A stretch of 64,000 nucleotides of DNA from PALSA-1003 sp963791945 (GTDB lineage Bacteria; Pseudomonadota; Gammaproteobacteria; Burkholderiales; Casimicrobiaceae), in NCBI GenBank assembly GCA_963791945.1, contig CAWBUD010000003.1:248001-312000 (forward strand), in the 5' to 3' direction. The notes beneath the pieces were generated by a model. The model was given only the letters and a program-made list of their open reading frames with translations. It was not told where the DNA came from and did no database searches. The stretch's first letter is position 1. The number at the start of each line of letters is the position of its first letter. Both the position numbers and the translations under genes were made by a program. Of this stretch, positions 52,549 to 60,986 are shown one piece after another.

Positions 52549-53151
52549 CTATCTGAGCGCGATCGACAGCAGCAGTCGCGCTTTCTCCCAATCGCGCTGC
52601 ACCGTCCGTGTGGTCACACCGAGCGCCCCCGCGATGTCCTCTTCGGTCAGGCCACCGAAGTAGCGCATCTCCACGACGCGGACCACGCGCTCGTCCACGG
52701 CGGCCAGCTCCTCCAACGCCTCATGCACGCGTAGCACCTCCGCTTCGCCCGAAGGCAGCGGCGCGGCGTCCGTATCGAGCGTGACTTCGTGCGCGCCGCC
52801 GCCGCGTCGCTCGGCGAGTCGCTGGCGTCCGTAGTCCACGATAATGCTGCGCATCGCTCGCGCAGCATAGGCAAGAAAGTGCGCGCGGCTGCTGACCTTG
52901 AGCACGCCGAGCTTGGTCAGCCGGAGGTAGGACTCGTGCAGCAGCGCCGTCGTATCGAGCAGCGTGATCGGCGTATTGCGGTGCACGCGCGAGCGAGCCA
53001 GCGCATGCAGCTCCGCATATAAGCCGGTGAACAGCCGATTCAGCGCGTCCTTGTCGCCGTCGTTCGCGCGCTCGATCAGCTCGGTGATCGACTCCAGGTC
53101 GGGACCGGCCGCAGTGCCTCTCAAGGGAAAACGGGATTGACGAGCGTCCAT
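52549..53151 (-). CDS. ECF-type sigma factor (kinase-associated, TIGR02999-like)
   Basis: A 200-residue sigma-70-like factor. Region 2 spans ITELIERANDGDKDALNRLF, LHALARSRVHRNTPITLLDTTAL, then LRLTKLGVLKVSSRAHFLAY AARAMRSIIVDYGRQRLAE; region 4 is EALEELAAVDERVVRVVEMR followed by YFGGLTEEDIAGALGVTTRTVQRDWEKARL as the helix-turn-helix. The TTALLHESYLRL segment is typical of the group of sigma factors next to serine/threonine kinases. The start is uncertain: ATG 53151 is used, with an ATG at 53169 as the alternative. It is divergent from the DsbA gene across 100 bp. Confidence 0.85.
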   Translation of the reverse strand: MDARQSRFPLRGTAAGPDLESITELIERANDGDKDALNRLFTGLYAELHALARSRVHRNTPITLLDTTALLHESYLRLTKLGVLKVSSRAHFLAYAARAMRSIIVDYGRQRLAERRGGGAHEVTLDTDAAPLPSGEAEVLRVHEALEELAAVDERVVRVVEMRYFGGLTEEDIAGALGVTTRTVQRDWEKARLLLSIALR

Positions 53152-53251
53152 GTCGGGTTCGCGCCTCATTTTACGTATTGCGTGATAAGGCGTGGAGTCA
53201 GCGGATTGCGGCTGCATGCGCCTCGAGCGACGATCGATATTGTCCTACAAG

Positions 53252-54217
53252 ATGAAATTTCTGCCGCTACAAAGACTTGTGCAACGGCTGCGGCCGTGCC
53301 GTCACGGGGCTGGCGCGTCGGAGCACACCCCGCCCGCGCGCCGATCCTTGGCCATAGGAATCAACTCGATCAAGTCGATGATCGGGGCGTGTGCCGTCGC
53401 GCTGGGCCTCTGGGTCGGCGTCGCCGACGGCGCCAGCCCGGATGTTGCCGACCTGCAAAGCATCAGGCAGGAGCTCGAATCCATGCGCGCGACGCAAATG
53501 GACATGCAGGAGGAGATGCGTCAGCTCAGGGCGCTGCTTCAGAAAGCGGCCAAGCCGGCAGCGACCGACGCTGCCCCGCTCGCGGGGGCGGAGCTCTCGC
53601 TGGAAGGCGCCCAGATCAAGGGCGCCGCGCAAGCCAAGGTCGTCTTCGTGGAGTACTCGGACTTCCAATGCCCGTTCTGCGCCAGTTACGCGGCGAACAC
53701 CTACCCGCAGATCACGCGAGACTACGTGGACGGCGGAAGGATGCGCTACGCCTTCGTGAATTTCCCGATCGAATCGCTCCATCCGGCCGCCTTCAGCGAG
53801 CACGTGGCTGCGGCCTGCGCCGCCGACGAGGGGCGCTTCTGGGAGATGCACGATCGCCTGTTCGCCAATCCCAGGGCGGCCGACGCCGAAGCGCTGGCCA
53901 GCCATGCGGCCGCAGTAGGGCTCGACACCACGAGATTTCGCTCGTGCCTCGAGAGAGGAGCACATGCGGCCGACGTTCGGCGAAGCGTCGGGACCGGCAA
54001 TGCACTCGGGATCGTGGGCACGCCTACCTTCGTAATCGGACTGGTGGGTGCCGATGACAAGGTCAAGGTCGTAAAGGTCATCAGCGGTGCGAAGCCGTAC
54101 TCCGTCTTCAAGGAGGCGATCGACGGCGTGCTGGCGACGACCGTGGCGCGGACCGAAGGCCCGGTCGCGTCGAGGGTGGCTGGCACGTCGTCGGGATCGG
54201 CATGGGAAATCAGATGA
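53252..54217 (+). CDS. DsbA-family thiol-disulfide oxidoreductase
   Basis: A thioredoxin-fold protein of the DsbA group. The redox motif SDFQCPFCASYAANTYPQIT (CPFC) and the cis-Pro loop IVGTPTFVIG are intact, and FNFPIESLH-like helices lie between. The mature part starts after a signal-like segment (MIGACAVALGLWVGVADGA) at about 53378; a TTG start at 53348 is also in frame, while the ATG at 53252 adds a basic, non-signal-like N-terminus, so the true start is unclear. A coiled-coil of about 50 residues precedes the domain (LESMRATQMDMQEEMRQLRA). It lies 64 bp before a secreted protein with about 31 cysteines, which it may fold. Confidence 0.8.
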   Translation: MKFLPLQRLVQRLRPCRHGAGASEHTPPARRSLAIGINSIKSMIGACAVALGLWVGVADGASPDVADLQSIRQELESMRATQMDMQEEMRQLRALLQKAAKPAATDAAPLAGAELSLEGAQIKGAAQAKVVFVEYSDFQCPFCASYAANTYPQITRDYVDGGRMRYAFVNFPIESLHPAAFSEHVAAACAADEGRFWEMHDRLFANPRAADAEALASHAAAVGLDTTRFRSCLERGAHAADVRRSVGTGNALGIVGTPTFVIGLVGADDKVKVVKVISGAKPYSVFKEAIDGVLATTVARTEGPVASRVAGTSSGSAWEIR

Positions 54218-54280
54218 AGACTGGAGCGGCGGCTTGTGCTCGTTGCTCGTCAGCGGTGCGGTCGATAAGGGAGATCTGCA

Positions 54281-55852
54281 ATGATGCGACGTTCGACTCT
54301 GACTTTGGTCCTGTTGCTCACCGGTACCTGGTTCCTCAACCTGGCTGCCGCGCAGGAGTTGGCCGCCGCCCCGGGCGGACCCCTGACCTGCCACAAGCAG
54401 GTATGCCCGCAGCCGACATCTTCTTGCCAGGTCCTGGAGTCGCAGGGCTGCCTCCACGGCGGAGGGCCGCCGCGGTGCCCGGCCATCATCAATGCCCCGG
54501 ACGGGACATCTTGCAGCGACGGAAGCGCATGCACTACCAGTGACTCCTGTCGCGCCGGAGTCTGTGGCGGCAGTCCCGTCGTTTGCAGCAGCTCGACCGA
54601 TACCTGCACGCCGTCGTCCGGCTGTGCAACGCCGTGCGGACCCGCCGGCTGTGTTGTCGCCGCCGCGGGCGGAGTGCTCAATCCCACCTTGACCGTCCCG
54701 GCCGGGGCGCTGAGCGCTGCGATCGGCATCAGCATGTTCGATCAGGGCGGCGACCCGAGCGATCCCTCGGTCTTTCACGTGTACAGCTTCGCACCGGCGG
54801 GCACGACCTTCGCCATAGCCGCGACGGTGGATCTCCCGGCGCCGACGCTGGCTGCCAATCAGACCGCCCTCATCGAAGTCAGCGATGACGGCGTGACCTG
54901 GACACCGGTCGATGCGACGTTGAACAACGGCCGCGTGACCGGCCCTATCGCCCATTTCTCGAAATGCCGCACGCGCGCGACGGTCGTCCAGGGCTCGACG
55001 GACCTGCTCGCCGTCGACATCGTGGGATATCAGGAAGCGATCATCTCGCTGATCCCGCCACCGGGCGAGGCGGGGAGCTGCCGTCCTGGCGGCGCTGCAG
55101 ATGACATCTTCGGGCTCTGCCTCAAGATCATGAACAGCTCCATCAACACGTTCAAGAGCAACTGCCCCGTGCCGACTCCAAACCCTCCCCCGGCCGGATG
55201 CCAGCAGCTCCACATCATTCCCTGGCAGTGTTCCTTGGCCAACCGAACGCTGCCGCCGTTCGACCCGGCCAATCCGGACGCCTACGAGGGGCAGCACTGC
55301 GACCGGGACAATCCGAACAACTTCTTGATCCCTTGCCCGGAGGCCATCTACAACGTGGATCAATTCCTCCCTGGCGGCCAGCTCGCTCCCGGTCAGGAAC
55401 TCTGGGTGGATATGAACTTCTTCGTGAACCCGCCGGTCCCTGCAAACGGGGTTCAACCGTACTCGTGCATTGGGGGCTCCGGCTTTTTCATCGGCTTCGA
55501 CGTGATCTTCCGCGAACCGAGCGGCGACTGCTCGACCGCCGCGAACTGCGATTGGCAGGGCGGCATACGCTCCGCCAAGCTCGGTCCGTTCATCGAAGTC
55601 CCCAACGGCAGGCAGGTCTTCCTGCCTGCGGGCGTCGCGGGCTGCAACCCAACACCTCCGGCGACGACCTGCCCGGCGACCTGCGGCGCCGCCAGTTGCT
55701 TCCCGGAATGGGAGTGGCTCGTCAATCACAAGGCGAACTACCCGACGCTCAGGTGCGAGCGTCCGGGGACGCCGAGCGCGCTGATCGCCTGCAGTCAGGC
55801 GCTGCCCACCGATATCGTGAACAAGAACTGGTTCATCGATTCAGCCTTCTGA
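54281..55852 (+). CDS. Secreted cysteine-rich protein with ZU5-like domain
   Basis: A 523-residue exported protein with signal MMRRSTLTLVLLLTGTWFLN then AAAQELAAAPGG. I count about 31 cysteines, 14 of them in the first 90 mature residues, where DGTSCSDGSACTTSDSCRAG is a Cys-rich repeat of the kind seen in Myxococcus-like secreted proteins. A ZU5-like beta domain follows (GGVLNPTLTVPAGALSAAIG to GPIAHFSKC). The rest is a Pro/Cys-rich region with EWEWLVNHKANYPTLRCERP near the end. AAGGGAG precedes the ATG. It is downstream of, and probably cotranscribed with, the DsbA-like gene. No function can be assigned. Confidence 0.7.
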   Translation: MMRRSTLTLVLLLTGTWFLNLAAAQELAAAPGGPLTCHKQVCPQPTSSCQVLESQGCLHGGGPPRCPAIINAPDGTSCSDGSACTTSDSCRAGVCGGSPVVCSSSTDTCTPSSGCATPCGPAGCVVAAAGGVLNPTLTVPAGALSAAIGISMFDQGGDPSDPSVFHVYSFAPAGTTFAIAATVDLPAPTLAANQTALIEVSDDGVTWTPVDATLNNGRVTGPIAHFSKCRTRATVVQGSTDLLAVDIVGYQEAIISLIPPPGEAGSCRPGGAADDIFGLCLKIMNSSINTFKSNCPVPTPNPPPAGCQQLHIIPWQCSLANRTLPPFDPANPDAYEGQHCDRDNPNNFLIPCPEAIYNVDQFLPGGQLAPGQELWVDMNFFVNPPVPANGVQPYSCIGGSGFFIGFDVIFREPSGDCSTAANCDWQGGIRSAKLGPFIEVPNGRQVFLPAGVAGCNPTPPATTCPATCGAASCFPEWEWLVNHKANYPTLRCERPGTPSALIACSQALPTDIVNKNWFIDSAF

Positions 55853-55870
55853 TCGGCGCTCGCTGAGGGT

Positions 55871-55902
55871 CGCGCGCACGGGCAACGACGCCCGTGCGCG
55901 CG
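55871..55902. terminator. Long GC hairpin after the Cys-rich gene
   Basis: A perfect 13-bp inverted repeat (arms 55871-55883 and 55890-55902, the left arm CGCGCGCACGGGC) with a 6-nt loop lies 18 bp after the stop. There is no U tract, so it is terminator-like but may serve transcript stability instead. It also overlaps nothing else that I can identify in this 240-bp gap. Confidence 0.55.
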
Positions 55903-56091
55903 GCTGTCCGGCCGGGGAACTCGTCCGGAATAAGCGGCACCAGGAATCGCGAGCCGACTTCGCCGAGCCCTTGGATCCCGACCAGTCCGGCGATCATCGC
56001 GGGTGCCTTTCACGCATACGTCGACTTAACGCCCCACTCGCACCGTCTTCCCGGGGTGGCATCTTTTTTCGCGCGCGGAAGCTCGGACCCG

Positions 56092-56499
56092 TTAACCTCC
56101 TGGCGGCCCTTTGAGCTCGACGACGTTCCCCTCTGGATCCGTGACGTAGATGGAAGGCCCCTGTCCCTCTGCTCCGTAGCGTGAGGCGACCGGACCGGCC
56201 TCGATGCCATTGGCCTCGAGATGGCGACGAATGCCCGGTTCATCAAATGGCTCCAGGCGAAGGCAGAAGTGATCCAGGTTGCGTCCTTCCTTTCCGGGTG
56301 CCGCGCCGCCCGCTCTGCCCAGCTTGCCATCCACAGGCACGAGATCGATGATGGATCGACCGGCTCGCAACTGAACCAGGCCAATCTCGTCCTGACGGCG
56401 CTCGACCGTGCATCCCAGAATTCCGCAGTAGAAGCGAAGCATGCTGTCGATGTCGACAACGCGCAAGACAAGATGATCGATTTCGCGAATGCGGATCAT
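56092..56499 (-). CDS. VOC superfamily (glyoxalase-like) protein
   Basis: A 135-residue VOC protein: MIRIREIDHLVLRVVDIDSM, then RFYCGILGCTVERRQDEIGL and PSIYVTDPEGNVVELKGPPG. A paired beta-alpha-beta-beta-beta fold with metal ligands in IDHLVLR (His) and the C-terminal EL motif is expected. Members include glyoxalases and extradiol dioxygenases of type I; here a ring-cleavage or lactone role beside the gallate genes is tempting but unproven. The start at 56499 is used, since the longer frame upstream is not VOC-like. A promoter with TATACT lies at 56571-56576. Confidence 0.85.
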   Translation of the reverse strand: MIRIREIDHLVLRVVDIDSMLRFYCGILGCTVERRQDEIGLVQLRAGRSIIDLVPVDGKLGRAGGAAPGKEGRNLDHFCLRLEPFDEPGIRRHLEANGIEAGPVASRYGAEGQGPSIYVTDPEGNVVELKGPPGG

Positions 56500-56570
56500 T
56501 GTTGGCGCGACGCGCGTCTGCGAGGCTGGTGACCCGCCGCGCGCCGTGTCTATCAAGCCTCGTGCCTCCG

Positions 56571-56598
56571 AGTATAGCTTCCCGCGACAAGATGTAAG
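56571..56598 (-). promoter_or_regulatory. Candidate promoter of the VOC gene
   Basis: On the minus strand CTTACA (56598-56593) and TATACT (56576-56571) are separated by 16 bp, a fair sigma-70 pair, about 72 bp before the VOC start. It lies in the 315-bp region that separates the VOC gene from the divergent gallate operon (56500-56814), where I see no further supported element. Confidence 0.4.
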
Positions 56599-56814
56599 AT
56601 CCAAATAGCCTTCGAGCGAAAGACACTCGGGCCTGCTCGGTCCGATAAGCAGGCGATATGGCACGTCAACCGGAAAGCAACGCTGGCGACGAGCGTCTGA
56701 ATCACACTCGGACCAGGCCTCTCGTGGCGACACGACGCGCGCGGAGATATCGATCGCGCTGCGGTCGCCAGACGCAAAGCCGTCGTCAGTCGAACAACTG
56801 TAAGGAGTACCGAC

Positions 56815-58122
56815 ATGGCACGCATCATCGGCGGCCTCGCCGCCTCGCATACGCCGACGATCGGTTTCGCCTACGACCGGAACAAGCGCGACGACCCGGT
56901 GTGGGCGCCGATCTTCGAGAATTTCGCTCCGCTGGCCGCGTGGCTCGAGGAGAAGCGCCCCGACGTACTGGTGATGATCTACAACGATCACGTCACGTCG
57001 TTCTTTTTCGATCATTACTCGGCGTTCGCGCTGGGGGTGGGGCCCGAGTGGCCGGTTGCCGACGAAGGCGCGGGTCCGCGCGATCTACCGCCGGTCAAGG
57101 GGCATCCGCAGCTCGCCTCGCACATTGGCCACTCCCTGATGGCCGACGAGTTCGACATGGCCTTTTTCCAGAACCGGGCGCTGGACCATGGGTGCTTCTC
57201 GCCGCTGTCGGTCCTTTGCCCGCACGAGCCGGAATGGCCGGTGAGCATCGTCCCTCTGCAGATGGGCGTGCTGCAGTTCCCGATCCCCAGCGCACGCCGC
57301 TTCTACAGGCTCGGACAGGCGCTCAGACGCGCGATCGAAAGCTATCCGGAAGATCTCCGCGTCGCAGTCGTCGCCACGGGCGGGCTATCGCACCAGGTGC
57401 ACGGCGAGCGCGCCGGCTTCAACAATCCGGAATGGGACAGCCGCTTCCTGGATCTCTTCGAGCGCGACCCGGAACAGCTGGCTGACATGACCATTGCAGA
57501 ATACGCCGAGCTGGGCGGATTCGAGGGCGCCGAAGTCGTCATGTGGCTCACCATGCGCGGTGCGCTGTCGGCGAACGTCGGATGCAGGCACCGCAGCTAC
57601 TACCTGCCCTCGATGACCGGCATCGCGACGGCGATCTACGAGGGTATGGACGACATGACCAACCCAAGCGCCGTCGAGCGCCAGCGACGCCACGTAGCAC
57701 GTGAGCTGTCCGGCGTCGAACGACTCGAGGGCACCTACCCGTTCACGCTCGAGCGCAGCGTGAAGGCGTTCCGGATCAACAATTACCTCCACCGTATGGT
57801 CGAGCCGAGCCATCGCGAGGCGTTCCTTCGCGATCCGGAAGCGAGCTTCGAGGCTGCGGGGTTGACCGAAGAAGAGCGCGACCTGATTCGTCGCCGCGAC
57901 TGGCGCGGGCTGATGCACTACGGCGTCATCTTCTTCATGCTCGAGAAGCTCGGCGCCGTTACCGGCGTGTCGAACCTCCACATCTACGCCGCGATGCGCG
58001 GCGAAACGCTCGAAGCCTTCCAGCGCACGCGCAATGCTCCGGGCGCGCTGTACTCGGTCGCGGGCAAAGGCGCCGGCAACCTTGGCTGGGACCCGCCAGG
58101 CGGCAGAGCGGGCCGGGGCTGA
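56815..58122 (+). CDS. galA: Gallate dioxygenase (LigAB fused type)
   Basis: Extradiol ring-cleavage enzyme of 435 residues that should convert gallate to 4-oxalomesaconate. The N-terminal two-thirds is LigB-like: MARIIGGLAASHTPTIGFAY (metal His near 12), VMIYNDHVTSFFFDHYSAFA (metal His), VVATGGLSHQVHGERAGFNN (active-site His), and YLPSMTGIATAIYEGMDDMT. The last 120 residues are the LigA-like domain (INNYLHRMVEPSHREAFLRD, LTEEERDLIRRRDWRGLMHY). This fused order and size match GalA of Pseudomonas and DesB of Sphingobium, not the separate LigA and LigB of protocatechuate dioxygenase. AAGGAG precedes the ATG. First gene of the operon with ligJ and ligK. Confidence 0.9.
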   Translation: MARIIGGLAASHTPTIGFAYDRNKRDDPVWAPIFENFAPLAAWLEEKRPDVLVMIYNDHVTSFFFDHYSAFALGVGPEWPVADEGAGPRDLPPVKGHPQLASHIGHSLMADEFDMAFFQNRALDHGCFSPLSVLCPHEPEWPVSIVPLQMGVLQFPIPSARRFYRLGQALRRAIESYPEDLRVAVVATGGLSHQVHGERAGFNNPEWDSRFLDLFERDPEQLADMTIAEYAELGGFEGAEVVMWLTMRGALSANVGCRHRSYYLPSMTGIATAIYEGMDDMTNPSAVERQRRHVARELSGVERLEGTYPFTLERSVKAFRINNYLHRMVEPSHREAFLRDPEASFEAAGLTEEERDLIRRRDWRGLMHYGVIFFMLEKLGAVTGVSNLHIYAAMRGETLEAFQRTRNAPGALYSVAGKGAGNLGWDPPGGRAGRG

Positions 58123-58138
58123 ACACGGGAGTGATGCG

Positions 58139-59164
58139 GTGATCATCGACATCCATGGCCACTACACCACGGCGCCCAAGGCGCTCGAGACCTGGCGCAA
58201 TCGGCAGGTCGCCGGTATCACGAATCCCGCCGAGATGCCGAAGGCGTCCGAGCTCGACATCAGCGACGACGAGCTGCGCGAATCGATCGAGAGCAACCAG
58301 CTGCGGCTGATGCGCGAGCGCGGGCTCGACCTCACGATCTTCAGTCCGCGCGCGAGCTTTATGGCGCATCACATCGGGGACTTCCAGGTCTCGAGCACGT
58401 GGGCCGCGATCTGCAACGAGCTGTGCTACCGCGTGAGCCGGCTCTTCCCGGATCATTTCATCCCGGCCGCGATGCTGCCGCAGAGTCCAGGCGTGGATCC
58501 GGCGACCTGCATCCCCGAGCTCGTGAAGGGCGTCGAGGAATTCGGGAACGTGGCGATCAACCTCAATCCCGATCCATCCGGAGGACACTGGCGCTCCCCG
58601 CCGCTCTCCGATCGCTACTGGTACCCGATCTACGAGAAGATGGTCGAGTACGACATCCCTGCGATGATCCACGTGAGCACGAGCTGCAATCCGTGCTTCC
58701 ACACAACGGGGGCGCACTACCTCAACGCGGACACCACAGCCTTCATGCAGTGCCTCACCTCCGACCTGTTCAAGGAGTTCCCGACGCTGCGCTTCATCAT
58801 CCCGCACGGCGGCGGCGCAGTGCCGTACCACTGGGGCCGCTTCCGCGGGCTGGCGCAGGAGCTGAAGAAGCCGTTGCTGAAGGATCACCTGCTCGGGAAC
58901 ATCTACTTCGACACCTGCGTCTATCACCAGCCCGGCATCGATCTGCTCGCGCGCGTGGTTCCCGTGGACAACATCCTGTTCGCGAGCGAGATGATCGGCG
59001 CGGTGCGAGGGCTGGATCCAGAGACCGGCCACTTCTACGATGACACGAAGCGCTACATCGAGGCGGCGCACATCGATCCGCAGCAGCGGCACAAGATCTA
59101 CGAGGCCAACGCGCGGCGCGTCTACCCGCGGCTCGACGCCGCGCTTAAAGCGAAAGGACATTGA
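58139..59164 (+). CDS. ligJ: 4-oxalomesaconate hydratase (amidohydrolase fold)
   Basis: A 341-residue amidohydrolase-superfamily protein that adds water to 4-oxalomesaconate to give 4-carboxy-4-hydroxy-2-oxoadipate. The N-terminal zinc motif is VIIDIHGHYTTAPKALETWR (His-x-His). SPRASFMAHHIGDFQVSSTW, HVSTSCNPCFHTTGAHYLNA and IIPHGGGAVPYHWGRFRGLA are the other conserved parts. Length equals that of Sphingobium LigJ. The GTG at 58139, with GGGAG 8 bp upstream, gives the conserved N-terminus. It follows galA after 16 bp and is followed at once by ligK, the classical order of enzymes in the cleavage pathway. Confidence 0.9.
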   Translation: MIIDIHGHYTTAPKALETWRNRQVAGITNPAEMPKASELDISDDELRESIESNQLRLMRERGLDLTIFSPRASFMAHHIGDFQVSSTWAAICNELCYRVSRLFPDHFIPAAMLPQSPGVDPATCIPELVKGVEEFGNVAINLNPDPSGGHWRSPPLSDRYWYPIYEKMVEYDIPAMIHVSTSCNPCFHTTGAHYLNADTTAFMQCLTSDLFKEFPTLRFIIPHGGGAVPYHWGRFRGLAQELKKPLLKDHLLGNIYFDTCVYHQPGIDLLARVVPVDNILFASEMIGAVRGLDPETGHFYDDTKRYIEAAHIDPQQRHKIYEANARRVYPRLDAALKAKGH

Positions 59165-59166
59165 CC

Positions 59167-59850
59167 ATGGTCGAGCTCGGAGTCGTCTATCGCAACATCC
59201 GGCGGGCCGACGGTGTCGCCGCTGCCAGGCTGGGCACGTTCGGCACTGCGACGGTGCACGAGGCGATGGGACGTACGGGCCTGCTCAAGCCGTACATGCG
59301 TCCGACCTATGCCGGCGCGCAGGCTTGCGGCACGGCGGTGACGGTGCTTCTTCACCCGGGCGACAACTGGATGCTGCACGTCGTGGCCGAGCAGATCCGG
59401 TCCGGCGATATCGTCGTCGCTGCGGTCACGGCAGACTGCACCGACGGCTATTTCGGCGAGCTGCTGGCGACCAGCTTCAAGGCGCGCGGCGCGCACGGGC
59501 TGGTCATCGACGCGGGCGTGCGCGACGTGCGCGCGCTGACCGAAATGAAGTTCCCTGTCTGGAGCAGGGCGATTTCCGCCAAGGGCACGGTGAAGGCCAC
59601 GCTGGGCTCCGTGAACGTCCCCGTCGTATGCGCCGGTGCCCTGGTTACTCCGGGCGATGTCATCGTGGCCGACGACGACGGTGTGGCGGTCGTGCCGGCG
59701 ACCCTTGCTCAGAAAACGCTGGAGGCTGCGGCAGCGCGTGAAGCGAATGAGGACGAGAAGCGCGCGAAGCTGGCCGCCGGCGTGCTGGGCCTGGACATGT
59801 ACAACATGCGCGAGCCGCTGAAAAAGGCCGGGTTGAAGTACATCGATTGA
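59167..59850 (+). CDS. ligK: 4-carboxy-4-hydroxy-2-oxoadipate aldolase
   Basis: A 227-residue class II pyruvate aldolase of the RraA-like fold that splits 4-carboxy-4-hydroxy-2-oxoadipate to pyruvate and oxaloacetate. MVELGVVYRNIRRADGVAAA is the typical start. The metal- and substrate-binding motif is AHGLVIDAGVRDVRALTEMK (Arg and Asp), preceded by LHVVAEQIRSGDIVVAAVTA. The ATG at 59167 is 2 bp after the ligJ stop; a TTG at 59161 would overlap it and is less likely. It completes a gallate route, lacking only a separate tautomerase. Confidence 0.92.
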   Translation: MVELGVVYRNIRRADGVAAARLGTFGTATVHEAMGRTGLLKPYMRPTYAGAQACGTAVTVLLHPGDNWMLHVVAEQIRSGDIVVAAVTADCTDGYFGELLATSFKARGAHGLVIDAGVRDVRALTEMKFPVWSRAISAKGTVKATLGSVNVPVVCAGALVTPGDVIVADDDGVAVVPATLAQKTLEAAAAREANEDEKRAKLAAGVLGLDMYNMREPLKKAGLKYID

Positions 59851-59865
59851 AGGCGAGCGGCGGCC

Positions 59866-60594
59866 ATGGCCATCGAACCTACACCCGGTGAGCCCATTAC
59901 CGGTATTTCGTCGATGGCAACGCGGCACCTGCTCGTTGAGTTGGCGGACGCCTACACACGCCAGTCGCGACACCGAGTCACCCTTGTGTCGGTAGGTGGC
60001 GCCGACGCGGCCCGTCGCGTGCAAGCCGGTGAGACGTTTGATTTCGTCGTCCTCGCCGCCGACGTGATCAATCAGTTGGCATCGGACGGTCGCGTCGATC
60101 CGGAGAGCCGAACCGATCTCGCTCGTTCCGCCGTAGCGATAGCGGTCGCGGCCGGCGCGCCGCGACCCGGCATCTCCAGCGAGGCGACGGTTCGCGACGC
60201 CGTCCTGCGCGCCCGCAGCATCGGGTATTCGACGGGCCCGAGCGGTGCGCACCTCGTCCGCTTGTTCGAACGCTGGGGCATCGCCGGGGTGATTGCGTCG
60301 CGCATCGTCCAGGCTCCACCCGGCGTTCCCGTGGGCACGCTCGTGGCGCACGGCGAGGTCGAACTGGGGTTCCAGCAGCTGAGCGAGCTGATGCACCTGC
60401 CGGGTATCGACGTCATCGGCCTGTTACCACCGGAGATCCAGATGGCAACCGTATTCTCGGCAGCCATATGCGCCGCCTCGAACCGTCCAGCGGGCGCGAA
60501 GGCGTTGCTCTCCTTCCTTGCTTCACCCGAAGCCGACCCGGCGAAGCGCCGCCATGGCATGGAGCCCGCACGAGTTGTCGTAACTCGGACTTGA
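59866..60594 (+). CDS. ModA-like substrate-binding-fold protein without signal peptide
   Basis: A 242-residue protein with the type-2 periplasmic binding fold of ModA: ATRHLLVELADAYTRQSRHR, VTLVSVGGADAARRVQAGET, SIGYSTGPSGAHLVRLFERW and GVPVGTLVAHGEVELGFQQL. ModA proteins bind oxyanions outside the cell, but this one begins MAIEPTPGEPITGISSMATR with no hydrophobic signal, so it probably stays in the cytosol. It is the last gene of the gallate operon, 15 bp after ligK. It might be a sensor, a solute-binding chaperone or a stand-in for the missing 4-oxalomesaconate tautomerase; this is only inference. Confidence 0.75.
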   Translation: MAIEPTPGEPITGISSMATRHLLVELADAYTRQSRHRVTLVSVGGADAARRVQAGETFDFVVLAADVINQLASDGRVDPESRTDLARSAVAIAVAAGAPRPGISSEATVRDAVLRARSIGYSTGPSGAHLVRLFERWGIAGVIASRIVQAPPGVPVGTLVAHGEVELGFQQLSELMHLPGIDVIGLLPPEIQMATVFSAAICAASNRPAGAKALLSFLASPEADPAKRRHGMEPARVVVTRT

Positions 60595-60986
60595 TCAGGC
60601 AGCGCGTATCAGATCGTCGGTGCCGCAGGCTGGCCGGGATCGGCCAATTCCGGAAGTTCAGGGTCGCCACAAAATTTCCCCTGAACCGGTCATTGGGCCA
60701 CCGACGCCGATGGAGCCCCCGGCCATTGATGAGCGACGGTCAAGCTAGTGCCGAGCTGCTCCAGTGAACAAGCTGTAGGTCGCTATGTGCCTTAGCGTAC
60801 AGACTGCGAACAAGAAAGTGTCCAATCTATGAAATTGGTGCAGCAGCGGGCCATGTGTGATCGTATCGCCGCGGTCGTCAATGCCTTGCCCTGATTCAGG
60901 GGCGGCGATCTGAAAGACTTGTCGGTCTAATTGACGCCCTACGCCAACCAGTGCCCCACGGCAACCAGTAATTTACAGGAGTGCAC
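60595..60986. other. 392-bp intergenic region
   Basis: No supported gene. TTCAGGG (60657-60663) and CCCTGAA (60679-60685) can form a 7-bp hairpin with a 15-nt loop, which might end the gallate transcript, but no U tract follows. CCAAT (60822-60826) and ATTGG (60834-60838) make another short inverted repeat. A 21-codon frame at 60829-60894 exists but has no support. Confidence 0.45.

Noticed and set aside
60829..60894. 21-codon peptide MKLVQQRAMCDRIAAVVNAL...
   Set aside because: Frame continues in phase after the TGA for 11 more codons, but there is no ribosome site or family; likely chance or a faint remnant.
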